Source: Crotophaga sulcirostris (Eukaryota > Chordata > Aves > Cuculiformes > Crotophagidae). Taken from it: 64,000 nucleotides of DNA. A model generated the notes under the pieces. The model did no database searches and was not told the origin of the DNA. It worked only from the letters and a program-made list of their open reading frames with translations. The stretch is taken from the NCBI GenBank assembly GCA_013397455.1, contig VYZB01000118.1, positions 379,755-443,754 on the forward strand, given 5' to 3'. Shown piece by piece: positions 24,401 to 36,715 of the stretch (positions are counted from its first letter, which is position 1; each line of letters starts with the position of its first letter). A program made the translations under genes and the position numbers.

Positions 24401-24865
24401 GCATCACACTTACATAATTTATAATACAGCAGAAATCTCCATAGTGGATCTTGTTTCCTCCAAACTCCAGTTGCCTAGTTCCTGAGCCATATAAATACTG
24501 TTCTCCTTATTCTATGGCTCTTGCATCTTTCAGACATCTCACACACCTGCTGATATACAGAAGTTCAAAGCCAAAATATACTACTTGTCTGAGCTAGATC
24601 CTCAGTAGTTTCAAAGAAACTTGGTTTGGGTCAGTAAATTTTTATCAGATACACTAGGTGATGATCTGTTCTATAGCTGGTAAACATTAGGCTTATAGAT
24701 AATTAACAATGTTCAAAAGAATCCTTATAGACTAGATTTTTCTACATCATTTTAAAGTAGGATAAGAAAGACTGGAACTAATAGGCTCAGCACTGCTGTA
24801 AAACTGATGGCAGAAGATTACAGGCACATGAACTGTTATTTCCCCTCATTTGATCCATCTTTTCT
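21401..24865. other. Gene-free AT-rich interval
   Basis: No repeat family or exon was recognised. The stretch at about 23000-23290 is more balanced in composition and has fewer homopolymers than its neighbours; it could be a conserved non-coding element, which only alignment can show. Confidence 0.55.
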
Positions 24866-24910
24866 CATTTCATTTCATTTCATTTCATTTCATTTCATTT
24901 CATTTCATTT
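24866..24910. repeat. (CATTT)9 microsatellite
   Basis: Nine perfect CATTT units with no interruption. Confidence 0.97.
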
Positions 24911-25584
24911 TAGAGGAAAGAGGCACAGGACCTGGTAACAAGTCATGCCAACAGTTTGGAGAGTGGTCTAAGCTGGGCAAGGTTTAATGTCATCTGCTGC
25001 ACTAAATGATGCACTTCACCAGCAGCAAGATAGAGAACTGCCATATCATTCTCTCCTTGACACTGAAGAAATCTGCAATGAAATTTCTAAGGTTGGAATT
25101 ATTATGACTGGAAATGTGTGTGTAAGCACTAAACCATAAAGATAAAACAAGAGTTGAAAGGGTTTTAAAAGAGTTACAGGGTTAAAACCTCTGTATTGAC
25201 AACACAGGAAGGATCTTACTTCCAGAACATCATTCCCAATAGTTAAATTAAGAAATTTATTATGTTAAGTCTTAAAGGCATTCACTCAGACACATTAAAT
25301 CTTAGATGACTGTCAGAGAAGACCCTGTGTCATAATACCGTGAAGATGGCAGCAAGATTTCAGTTTATCTCATATATCAGGGTGGTTTTTTTTCCTGTTG
25401 GCTGCTCAGGAAAACAAACTGCAAATATATATTTCAAGAATATATGGCAAAAAAGGAAATGTCTCAACTTATAAAAAAGCCTATGACTCAATATAGCAGA
25501 GTTCGATTCTATTGGCTACACACTTACTCATTTAAACTTATATTATTCCTATATCAGCATTGCTTCTGTCTTTACAAGGTCAAC
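24911..25584. other. Gene-free AT-rich interval
   Basis: Nothing recognisable. A 133-codon open frame beginning at 25444 runs from here into the CR1 that follows, and its recognisable part is CR1. Confidence 0.55.
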
Positions 25585-26240
25585 AGCTGGCTAAATATAA
25601 ACCAGCAGTGTGCCCAGATGGCCAAGAAGTCCAATAGAATCCTGGCCTATATCAGAACTAGTGTGGCCAGCAGGAGTAGGGAAGTGATTGTGCCCCTGTA
25701 CTTGGCACTGGTGAGGCTACACCTTGAATACTGTGCTCATTTTTGGGCCCCTCACTACAAGAAAGACATTGAGGTACTGGAGCATGACCTGAGAAGGGCA
25801 ATGAAGCTGGTGAAGGGTCTGGAGCACAAGTCTTATGAGGAGTAGATGAGGGAACTAGGGTTGTTTTATTTGGAGAAAACAAGATTGAGGGGAGACCTTA
25901 TTGCTCTCTACAACTACCTGAAAGGAGGTTGTATTATGGCAAGTGTTGGTCTCATCTCCCAAGTAGTATGCAATAGGACAAGGGGAAACAGCCTCAGATT
26001 GCACCAGGAGAGGTTTAGATTGGATGTTAGGAAACATTTCTCACTAAAAGTGTTATCAATCATTGGAACGAGCATTGCCCAAGTAAGTGGTTGAGTCACC
26101 ATTCCTGGAAATATTTAAAAGACATATGGATGTGGTGCTTAGGAACATGGTTTAGTAGTGGACTTGGCAGTTTAGGCTTACAGTTGGATTTAATGACTTA
26201 AGGGTCTTTTCCAACCTAAATAATTCTAGGATTTTTACTA
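25585..26240 (+). mobile_element. CR1 LINE C-terminal region and 3' end
   Basis: Translation gives the end of CR1 ORF2: '[20 protein letters not shown]', '[20 protein letters not shown]', '[20 protein letters not shown]', then a stop at 25843 and '[20 protein letters not shown]', '[18 protein letters not shown]', 'LDVRKHFSL'. The 3' untranslated end follows with 'aagggtcttttccaacctaa' and a decayed 'taattctaggattt' tail. Few breaks occur, so it is moderately young among the copies here. It is 5'-truncated just after the RT domain. Confidence 0.93.
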
Positions 26241-29171
26241 CAGTGCAGCCCTGTATGAACATTATGAAAATACTTTTTGTGAATATAATCTTGGTACTAA
26301 ATTTATGTATAGTCCATTCTAACAACTATAATATCCTTAGATCATATAAACCAGTTAAATGAGTTAACTGGAGTCACAAGATCTTCCCCTAACACACTAA
26401 AACCCAAGCCTCTTTTGCATCAGAGAAACAATTACAAGCAGCATTCTCCCCAGTTCTCATTTATTTTATCCAAGTAGCAAGGCTCCTAAATAATTAGATA
26501 TTTCTGGAGTGTTGCTTCCTTCTACTTGCATGCATTTGGTGAAAAACAATGTATTCAACACTATTTAATATGCATTTACTATGTTAAAGCATTGAAGTCA
26601 CTTGAAAGATAGTATTTGTTTTCTTTGCTTGAAAAAAAGAGCCAAGACATTGTATTTAACCTTGTATTCATACTTCACATTTGTCCTAGAGACACCAATG
26701 TGAATGATCAGGGCATAACAGGATATACTTTCTTTCATATTGCAAAGTAGTCCCAGAGTACACAAACTCGATGGAGAATTTGTTGAACCAGAAGAGACAC
26801 TTAGAGAACGATTAGTGTTCTCCAGCTGCTAATAGGAATTTATCTAATGGGAACAAACTACAGCTAGTTCAAACTAAAAAATATGCATACTAAAGTCATT
26901 GGTACCCCAGCAGGAGCTTTACCTGCCCCTAACCAGTACCACTAGTATTTTACAAAGACAGCGCCAAATAGCCTTTCCTTTATCTTAAGGGGTAGACAAC
27001 ATCGAGTTGTATTCTGGTTTCTCCACTTTTGTTTTTTTAATTAATTCTCTATCTCCCCTGATGTGAAAACCCTGCTGCATTAATGGCCTGGTACTGGAAA
27101 TCCTTCCTCTGCCAAAACATTCACAGCTTTCCAGTGGGAGCAGGAGCTGGGTGAAAATGACCACAGCAAGGAACCCCTGAAAAGCCAGTTTGGACCAACT
27201 CAGCTGGGCACTCTCTGCTCTAAGCCGGCTCTAGCACAGTACACGAGCACACCCCTTATACACATTGACAGACTTTTAAACTGATGACACAGTACACAGG
27301 CTTAAAGCCACATAGTTTTCTAGTGTCTTCCTGCATTAAGATCAGACACCATGATTAGAAACCGGAGAGGTTTTGTTTTGTCCGGGGTTTTGTTTGTTTG
27401 TTTGTTGGATTAATTTTTTTTTTTTGGTTGATTTTCCCAATTAAAAAGAGACTTTTTCCACAAATCTGAAAATTTACTTTTGAAGTGAAGTATGACTTTC
27501 TATCAGGAAATATTTATTTTATGAAATAATATGCTACCTCATTTATGTTCTAGAGATGGAATTAATTCTCATAATTTTATTATATTTTTTTAAACAGATC
27601 TTATTCACTTTTTATGCCTGATATTTTGGCAGCTTTTTTAAAAAAAATTTTTTTTGACAGAAAACAAAAGGTAGTTTGTGTTGAAGATTTCCTCATGTTT
27701 AGCAGAACTGTGTTTTCTCTGTTGTACTCAGGTGAATGGATGGAAGAGTTACCAAAGTGTGAATATAAAATACTCTCACAGGTCTACTTTAGGAATAGCA
27801 TACCCTCAACTCCTAATGATAACTGTTGAGGAGAAAGCCTTTCCTGTGAATGTAGTCAGAAAATTAAACCTTCTAGACTTGTGTTTATGTCCTGCAAAAG
27901 TCTGTTTCTTATGTCTTCTAAATACCATGTCTTACTTAGTGACAGAAACTCATTCATCTTCCTGTCAGTACTGGAGAACCAATATAGTTGCAGATGGGCA
28001 AGTTGTGTTCTATTTTATCTTCTCCATCATCACCATAATTTCCAGATTAATTCTCACTCAAGAGTCTTTCCTCTTAGAGTTGATACTTTAAACAGAAATA
28101 AAAAAAAGATTGATTTGAATCCTGGCTCTTGATCTGGGAACTTTGTGAGTCTGAAAAATCATTCCTCGGCTACGAAAATGACTGAATGAATTTTGTTTAT
28201 AGATAAAGAATCAAAAAATATGTTACCTCTCCAGCCAGACATTGCTTAGCAATGACCTCCCATGTGTGTTCCGCAAAGTATCTTCTTTTTAGCAGGTTTT
28301 TGGGTGGAAGTTTTCTGTCTTGTAAGAAGAGTGAAGCTGGTGTGGTTAATTATATTGATTCAGCTGTCTTGATTAACATGAAGTGGTGTAAGGGGGAGTA
28401 TGGAGGAGGAGAAAAGATTGTTAAGTCTGTTTTGCAATAAGCTCTTTATTAATACTGATATAGAAGTTATAGTCTGCTTAACAAAAATACCTGGGTCAAA
28501 ATGTGAAATACATAATGAGAAAGAATGAATTAAAGCCTGAAGAAAAAAATCTTGATGAAAAATAGTAGATGAGAATGCAGCATGCTTAAGATTTGCTAAA
28601 TGCTCTCCTGAGTCAAACACATTTTCTCAACAGAGCTGAGTGTTAGTGAATGGAGTCATTATAATACAAGTCAATATTTTTCAGCTCAACAAATCAAGTG
28701 AGTCATAAATTAAGTAAGATTAAATATTATGCAAATTCTATAAAATATATTTTAAGCACCTTTCATTTTCTGTTCAGCATCTGGATGGTGTCTGTGTAGC
28801 TCCTGAGCAAGAATTGCACTGTATCTGCAGCCTCCAAACTGCATCGCCATTTACCTGCATGACTGGCAAACTACAACAGATGAACATGAAATAGAAGTAT
28901 TTTGCATTTTTGAAAAAGCAATGGCAGATTTCAATGCATACTAAAGAATAAATCAACTCAAATACACCTAATCCTTCCTTATTCAGAAGAAAATCAGGAC
29001 AGTTATATTTACCTTGCAAAATACTGTGTGTTTCTCTTGTAATGAGAAATTCATTCCAGTTCCAATTCTCAGGTATTATTTATATAATCCCTAAAAAAAA
29101 AATTTTTCTAACCAACCAGAATGAAATTTTACACAGATCTACTAAGCTTATCAAAATGTAATTCAGGCTGT

Positions 29172-29191
29172 CAATATAGTATACTATATTG
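29172..29191. repeat. Perfect 20-bp palindrome
   Basis: CAATATAGTATACTATATTG is its own reverse complement with no spacer. The flanking bases do not extend the symmetry. Confidence 0.95.
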
Positions 29192-29679
29192 TTTTCTACA
29201 AGTTGGATGCTAGCCTCTATGCTGAGTAGGCTAGAATTGAGTAAATCTTTTGAGTTTTTTCTTAAAATCAATATACTTAATGTAACAAACTCAACTATAT
29301 CATATCCATTTAAATTCTGTTAAAAGAGCATTTTATGTATGCAATCAAGGGAAATTTCTTATAATTAAAAATCCTACCTTCACAGAACTGCCTAACAGTA
29401 TATTCAAGAATTTGAGTGTTCCTTTCATAGTGCAAGGTATTCAGTGTGTGTGTCTCTGATATCTGGAGTTTAGCTAATGAGTTTTCAACAAACAAACTAC
29501 AACATATAAAACAAAATAATTCGGGACTCTCAAAAGATGTGCTTGAACATTCAGTTTAATCATAATATTTTCCATAAAATATAGCATTTTGTATAAATTT
29601 TATTTTGAAAAACTGAAACAAAATTGTTGAAATATTTTAAAAATTATTTTTCCAACCAATGTTTACATTTTTATTGTAA

Positions 29680-29683
29680 NNNN
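29680..29683. other. Assembly gap (4 N)
   Basis: Four undetermined bases in an AT-rich context. Confidence 1.
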
Positions 29684-30484
29684 GTTCAAGATACATATTT
29701 TTAAATGAAAAATTTATGCCAAAGATTTCACGCAGGAAGAAAGTAATACTTGAACAATCGTAGCTCAAGAAGATATGGCTTTAGGTTAAACCAAAATAAA
29801 GTGAAAGGTTCTTACTTGCCTTTCATTTATTTTATTTCAAATTCAGTATAAAATTTAGTGTCCTTAAAGAATTGTTATCGTAGTGTTCATTTTACCTAAC
29901 AGTTTTCATCCAAAGGTTTGATGCACAGTCTTAGCACTGTCTCTGGAGTCCAGGAGTAAGCATCCATCAGATGACTCTTCATCCTGGAGTGAAGTCTTGC
30001 ATCTAACTTCCAGTGAAGGTTTGGTTAAGTTTTTAGCTCCCCAACTTAATGGGACCAGCATTGTCTTTTGCCATAGAGAGTCATTCATCGACTTTTAGTT
30101 ACAATGCTGCTTTTTTGAATACTAAACCTGCTTACCATGCCTAGCGCTACACAAAGCAAACAGCAGCAGCTTGTTGCCAGGAATAGGAGTGAATATAAAG
30201 CCATGCAGTCATAATAAAAAGAGCTTAGCCATATCCATGGAGATGTAGCCTTATTTACTTTCTTAGAATCAGCTGAAAGTCTCTCCATAGGCAAGAGAGA
30301 GAATGCCTATGTAAATATCTTAGACTATACATTTAGTTTTCAACTTTAATCCACTGTCCCTGCTGTTCACATTGGATTGCTTGACTTACGAACAGGATAA
30401 CTTCATGCGGCATTTTTCCTTTGTTTTCAATGTCCTTTGATACGCTATTATGTATTATTGCTAGTGTTCTGCAATAATTTTATA

Positions 30485-31013
30485 GGAACCCAAGGCATGC
30501 ATCCTGTCAGGGCCATGAGGGAACTAACAAGCCTTATTGGTCCTGATCAGAGTCCTTGGGGCCTGCCCCACCCCACTGCCCACAGCCCAGAACCCCATTT
30601 CAGCCTAGGGCAGTTGGTCTCTGTTGCAAGGATGCAGCAGCAGTGCAAGTCTCTAGATCCACCACAGCCATGCCCTGCCTGTCCATGATCTGAGCCAGTC
30701 CTGATCCACAGGCCACAATGTCTTCTGTCCTGTCCCCAGCCCTGCAACCCTTCCCAACCATCCTGGGGCCTAGTCTGACCCTGGTTACCCTCACTGGGTC
30801 TGATCTTGACCCCTACCTGCAGGCTGATATCCTGGCATGGCCTTGGTCTATCCCTAAAGAGGTACCTGGTCCTGCTAGAGCCGTGCCCCAGCCTGCACTG
30901 TTCCTTTGCAAAAGGTAGTGATGTGATCCCTGGTTGGTGAGGCCCTAGGCCTGCTGTGCTATCAGTCCTGCTGTCCTTCAGAGAGTAACCAGCTGACAAA
31001 ATCCTTGGGTCCC
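30485..31013. mobile_element. GC-rich 529-bp insert bounded by imperfect inverted repeats, unclassified
   Basis: The composition shifts abruptly to C/G-rich between about 30485 and 31013, with AT-rich sequence on both sides. The left edge is GGAACCCAAGG (30485-30495) and the right edge CCTTGGGTCCC (31003-31013); these are inverted repeats with 10 of 11 positions paired. TGTCAG (30505-30510) and CTGACA (30993-30998) pair just inside them. The interior is rich in 'cctg' and 'ccctg' words with weak internal repetition. A 150-codon minus-strand frame (30547-30999) looks like a by-product of GC richness. I see no target-site duplication. It might be a non-autonomous DNA transposon, an LTR fragment or a decayed minisatellite. 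Confidence 0.5.
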
Positions 31014-34000
31014 TTTTCGCACAATTTATTACAAAATTATGTCCTGGGATGTATGGACAAAATCATAGGAACAGTTCAGAATGAACCTGGGAATTTTAAA
31101 TATGTAAAGTGCAAATTTATTGTCCAAGTCAATATCCTAATTCGAAAATAAATTAAAAAATCAAGCAACAGAGCTAAGTAGCAATTATTATCACAATGTA
31201 GGATTAACTTACAATTTACACTTGCATGATCTGTAACTATCTATTGTACTGACTTGATTTTAAACATTAACATGGAGAATTGAAATTTTTCCATTTCATA
31301 TAATAGTACAAGGAGAATTGGGTGTGGATTATGCTCAAAATTAGCATTTTTTTTCCTAACAGCTGTACACACAAGGACTCAACTATCGTATTTCAGTTCA
31401 CATGTGAAAAAGAATATCTGTTACCAGTATTTCAGGATGAAACCCTAAGAAGTGTACAGGGATATCAGCATCATGGAAAGTCTTCACTGGTTTTGATAGT
31501 TTCAAACATTCTCTAGTCAGCCTTAGATATACATACAGGTACTGCTGAGTTATTGAACTGTACTTTGTCATGTCAGCTGCTCAGAACGGGGGACTCTGGG
31601 TCAATAGTTGCTGCAAGAAAGGTGGGATAAGGGAAGACTGTAGGAAAAAATGTTTCTTGACTGCTTCTTTCTGTGACAGGTACATTCCTGCTGCATAAGG
31701 AAGTTGTTATCTGACTATGAACATCCAGTATTTCTTTTGTCCAAAGGTAAATTTGAATCATGAATCCCTGATGAGAAGTGATCCTTAACCCATACTTGCA
31801 AATTGTGCTCACCTTACAGCAAAAGTATCTGAAACATGTATCTACATCTTTCAGTGACGGTGATAAAAGTTAGTGGACACTTATACAAAATAGGACTTTA
31901 ATTACAGAATTGGAAGTGCTCTGGAGAGACATATACCACCAATGAAAGCAAACCACATATGTTAGAAAATTGAAGTCAGATCACTTCGTGATTATAACAA
32001 GCATTCAGTTTTGTCTTCAGTTATCAACACGTAGGGATTGTTAATACGTGGAGTAGTTCTGAGTCTTCCAATTTTTATTTGAATTTTCTGGTCCTTTGAG
32101 GAAGAAATCATTGGTGTAATGAATTACTGCTTTCTTGCCTGTTGCTATTTTTGTAAAATGTCCTAAAAATTCAGAGGTTGTGCATTCAACCCAGGAATTC
32201 ATTAGAGCTAGTTTATCAATAGTGCATGTCCAGTTTGACCTGGAATCAACCAAATCAAAATCCACTAGGTTTATGAGAAAGAGCAAAAGCATTTTTTCAA
32301 CCGGGCTATCCAATTATAATACATAATTGTATTTATTATTGGACAAAAATGTTGTATTTCAGGGGAAAAAAACCCCAGGCATATTTAAGAAGAGCTTCCT
32401 TTTATCCTAGCTTCTGGAAGTGTTTATTATAGTTACCTTCCATTTTCTCTCTCCAATTTTTTTTTCTTTAAGTGATGCAACTACCTAACATGCTTTTTAT
32501 GTGATATACAAATTTTAGCTTTTCTCGGAGCAAAAATTACTGATCAGGAAGGCATATGTCAATGGTTTCTCAGTAACTTTACTCAGGTTTCAAGTTGGAA
32601 TTTTTTTATGCTGTCTTTTAAAAATTGTTTTCCTCCATACAATGGAGTCTCAGATGACACAACAATAGTGCAGCTGCACTCTGTCTGGACAGTTATCTCT
32701 GCCTTTTCTCTGTTCTCTGACTCTCTTTTGACATTATCTTTTGCTACCTCTCCTTAATATTTTCTTCTCTTTTTATTACATTCTACTTGGCCTGTTTTTC
32801 ACTCTAATTCCACCTTGTCTGTTGATATTTCTATGAGTGTCTTCTCAGACTTCTTATAGTAATTTCTTTTCATTTTCTGAATATTTGTGTTGTAACTTTT
32901 TCACAGATAATTTGAAACCTTAAAGATTAAGGTTTCACTTTTCCCCATTTATTCTCTCTTTTCTTATTCCAAGTAATCTTAAGTAAATTTACGATGCACT
33001 CTCCTTTTCATTTGTTCTAATTTTTTTCTTTCTTTCTTTTTTATATGTTTACGAAAGTACACAGTCCTTCTTGCTACTAGTAATCCTTTCTTTAAGTTCG
33101 TAAGTGTTGTCTTTACTATAGATTATAAAAACCACCAAAACTATTGCCATAAATTTTAATACATATATTTGTTAAAGACAACAGAAGAAGTCTTCAGTCT
33201 TCATGAGCTTGGGTAAAGGCAAAAATGTGTTTTTGTTTTTCAGTGGTGTCATAATGAAAAAAATTATATTATGGAAACAAAGGAAAGTTATCTTGGATTC
33301 ATTATTCTACTTTACTACTATGTTGCATACACTACTGTGTTTTATATTGCTTTTAATATTACTGTTCCAATAAAGAAAAATGAACACTGACACGGAAAAT
33401 ACCAATTAATCCATCTTGGTTTTCCTTTTACCAAATCATAAAGTCCTTCAAAGTGTATTTTTTTTGTTTATTTGTGGTTTTGTTTTTTTTCCTGGTATGT
33501 TCAAGTTGCCTGTTTAGAAGGATTTTGTCACTTTTCTTGACATAACCAAATAGGTCTGTTCAGAAGTCAGTTTCTTAAGTTCGTCTTGCTGACCCATCTA
33601 TAAAGCCTCTCATCCTGATAATGTCTGTTCTTGTCCAATGGTTATACTCGTTTATTATTTAAAATCTATTTCTTTTATACCTGGGCATTTTACCTCTTTA
33701 ATAACATGAGAACTGCAACAACAGCAGCATCAGTTTTGCAACTCCTTTCTAAATTCCTTTCAACTTATTTATACGCTCCTAAGAATGGAGTACCAAGGTC
33801 TTCTTATATTGTTTTAGGTGTAATTTGCTATTTACACCCCAAAGAGGGAATTTTTATGCCTTTGTCATGACACGATCCCTCCCTTTAGATGGTTCCAAAT
33901 CATATTAACCTTTTCTTGTCAAAAATTTACTTCATAAACACATATCTAATTTACAGTCCATTATAAATTGTAAGAACTTTCATCAGCGTTCATTTCTTGA

Positions 34001-34069
34001 TTACTCTCTCATAAAATGTCTTATTTTTCCCCAGATAAATAGTTCAAATGAGAGATTCAGTTGCATCTC
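31014..34069. other. Gene-free AT-rich interval
   Basis: No feature was recognised. The stretch 32440-33070 is pyrimidine-rich with many TTTCT runs. The last 200 bases may belong to the decayed CR1 relic that follows, but I cannot show it. Confidence 0.55.
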
Positions 34070-36000
34070 TGCCCTGATATTTTCTGCCCATATTTTGTCT
34101 GCTTTATATAGTTCTGAATCTTTGAGCTCTCTTAACACCCTTAGAATCTATGAATTACTGTCATCTTCAAATTTAATTACAATGGTGGTTTGCCCCAGCC
34201 TTAAATCATTCAGTAGCATGTTTAAATAAGAGCAGGTGCAAAAGTGATCCTTGTAACGCACCATTGCACACTTGTCCACACTGTATTCTGCTACAGTTCT
34301 GCTCTTCATTATCTTTTCTGTTGTCCTTCACTACATTTTAATTTCCCATTTGCTTACAAAGAAGAGTATTGCCATTAATTTTGTGTGATGCTACATAAAT
34401 CAAACACGTGTATGTATGGGACTTGTGTTGCATTTCTTTTATGCACTTATTTTATGAGCAAATTTAAAATGATCTCTTCATTCATTGGATATAACCTTCC
34501 TGTGAAGCAAGTCTCATGACTGCAACCTCCTAAATGATCACTTATGGACAAATTGTCAAAGACGTGTTAGTTACACAGAGAAACAAGCATATGTCATGCT
34601 TATGAGATGGTATTTACATTATTACTTTACCTAGTGTAGTCAAAAATGGGATATTTACTAATACTCAGAATGTTCTGGGGGTAAACTGTTAGGTGGAAAG
34701 ATCTGGGAAGCAGATATATGCTTAGGTCCCTCCTTCCCTGCTCTATGGCCAGAGAAGGTAAATTAATTAACAGAGGGCTGTGTACAGATCTGCCAGAAAA
34801 GAGGATGGACATTATGTTCTCCTCTCAAGACATAAACTGGAACTATCTTTTTCAGTTTGTTTCCAGATTTGCTGTCTTGCTATCTGTGTAGAATGGTGGA
34901 GAGAATATGTGATTATCTATCTCTTTCTTTAAACTATACTATAAAATTGTAGGCTTCTTCCTACGATTTTCTTACATTTCTTCCATTATATATCTTTCCC
35001 TAAGCAATGAAGTTAAATAAATGGTTTGTAAAGATTAATCTTCTCTCTCTTTCTTTTCTTGTGATCACGGGTAGGTTTGCTTTTCTTGAGTACTTGCTAG
35101 TTCTCTGTGGATTTAACAATTGTAAATGGTTTAGGGACTTACCCTAGAATGCATGTTAAAAGTCATTATTAACTCCTAGTTGTCCAAAGCTGTTTGCTCA
35201 TTTTTTAGACCAATAACATGTTCGCCTTTTCAAAAGTAGAGCCTTAGGAGAACATGTTCATATTATCTATTTTATCCCATTCCTTTCTTATAAATGAGCT
35301 AAATCTGATTTGTTTTTCTTTGTCTGTTACTAGATCTGCAGACATGCTACTTACTCCCTTGATGCTAGTTTGCTAACATCTATTCTGTTGGTTTTATTGC
35401 CTAATTGTTTCCAGTTGTAGCATATCCACTTTTCACTTCTAACAAAGAGATCTTGTTAGCCCATCAAGGTTTTACTTTTTTTCTCGCAGTCTGACCATGT
35501 ATTTTTATTTTTTGTAATAATTACCTTACCTCTAATATAAACTGCTTCCAAAAATATCTATTTCAACAAATATTTTTTTGGATTTAGGCTTTGAACTTGT
35601 GTCCTAATCAATTTGTTACTGCTATTGCCTTTGAACATTGGAAACAGTTACAATTTACAATCTCAATTACTTCATTTTACTCTTGTAAAATACAATATTT
35701 TTATATTGCTTTGTTCAAGGAGAAGGTTTCATACTTTTCTAAAACAAAGCAGCTTGTGTTTAAAAGGTATTGAATGTCACTATTTCTCAAAATTTCTACT
35801 AATCCTTCTTGAGCTAGTTAAATCCTCCCCTTTCTGGATCATAAAATTGCCCTCTGTGACGATGCATGCTTGATTAGTTGTATTTTTCTCTAACAGCTGT
35901 CTTGGTACTTAATGTCCCCCATGACAGGTATGGTTTTGTGCATCTTGGGAGATGGTCCAGAAATCTTTTGCTGTTTCATCCAACCTTGATGCAGACTTGC
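34070..36000 (-). mobile_element. Ancient CR1/L3-like LINE relic
   Basis: Decayed blocks appear in the order expected for a minus-strand CR1/L3 copy. 'gtcatcttcaaatttaatta' near 34160 corresponds to the RT motif C region. 'cattcagtagcatgtttaaa', 'tccttgtaacgcaccatt' and 'gctacagttctgctctt' near 34207-34310 correspond to the palm upstream of it, and 'gtgtgatgctacataaatca' near 34383 follows. Farther along come 'agcccatcaaggtttta' (about 35458) and 'cttaatgtcccccatgac' (about 35908), which resemble the RT-endonuclease linker and endonuclease. Stretches between are too diverged to judge. The family is inferred by eye and the boundaries are approximate. Confidence 0.5.
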
Positions 36001-36604
36001 AGATGTTCAATAAAATTCACCTCCATATGCATTTTCTGATATTCTTGATCAAAATACTTCACTAACATTTTTTTGTGCATTGGTTAATCTACATTTACAT
36101 ACTTGATAGTGTTGCAGTTAATGTGAATTAGTTTAAGACGGTTTATTTGTCAGTGAAAATGGGGTAACTTGCTAGATAGGAAAAACATGCATGCAGGTCC
36201 TTATGTGTTCATATGCAAGTAAAATATGTTGCTTTGCTACAAAATATTTCTAGTAATTATGTTGTTGGCCCAAAATTTCAGCAAAATATTTTGCCATCAT
36301 TTTATCCATTATTTACCGCTTCCTAACACACTTCTTTTTGTCCCCATGTAGACATTTTCTCCAGTGGTTTTAACACGAAAGCTTTTCTGAATTACTTTGT
36401 TAGGTTTCAGAGATCATTCTGTTCCCCCAAAACACTCAGTGATATATTTTTTTTAATTGCTTGTCTTAAAAAAACCTCTGTCACCTCATCTGGGATTAAA
36501 ATGTAGTTGTGGAAGGACCAGAAAATATACTCTAATGAAATTTATTGCTGTTCTGAAGATCAGACAGTTCAGAGAACCAAGTCAGACGAAGAATGGGAGA
36601 TCAG
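36001..36604. other. Gene-free AT-rich interval
   Basis: Nothing was recognised. A 105-codon frame (36457-36774, plus) overlaps the MIR-like element and has no domain. Confidence 0.55.
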
Positions 36605-36715
36605 AAGTATTGCTATCTTATTTTACAGATAAGGAACTGAATAATACAGAGATTAAGGTCAGACAGGGAGCCTGTGGCATGTCTGGGAACCTAGTCCCAG
36701 CATACTTGCTTTATC
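36605..36715 (+). mobile_element. MIR-like SINE core relic
   Basis: 'ttattttacagataaggaac' at about 36619-36638, followed by 'tgaataatacagagattaa', 'ggtcagacagggagcctgtg' and 'gtctgggaacctagtcccag', parallels the core and 3' half of MIR elements ('attttacagatgaggaaact', 'gaggcacagagaggttaag', 'aaggtcacacagctag', 'gggattcgaacccagg'). About a dozen bases are missing between the two halves. MIR-type SINEs are known across amniotes, including birds at low copy number. Confidence 0.55.

Larger units (their letters stand above)
26241..30484. other. Gene-free AT-rich interval with one assembly gap
   Basis: No repeat family was recognised. There is a TTTG/T-rich tract at about 27373-27425. A stretch at 26900-27340 is less AT-rich. 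A 137-codon frame (27678-28091, plus) overlaps two other open frames on the same strand and has no domain. A perfect 20-bp palindrome lies at 29172-29191. Confidence 0.55.

Noticed and set aside
25444..25845. 133-codon frame as a gene
   Set aside because: The recognisable part (from about 25608) is CR1 ORF2. The first 50 codons are unrelated AT-rich sequence that happens to be open.
27678..28091. 137-codon plus-strand frame
   Set aside because: It overlaps two other plus-strand frames, has no recognised domain and lies in AT-rich DNA. Nothing distinguishes it from chance.
30547..30999. 150-codon minus-strand frame in the GC-rich insert
   Set aside because: The frame fills a GC-rich block where stops are rare and overlaps other open frames (30600-30794 minus, 30718-30918 plus). 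No domain is visible.
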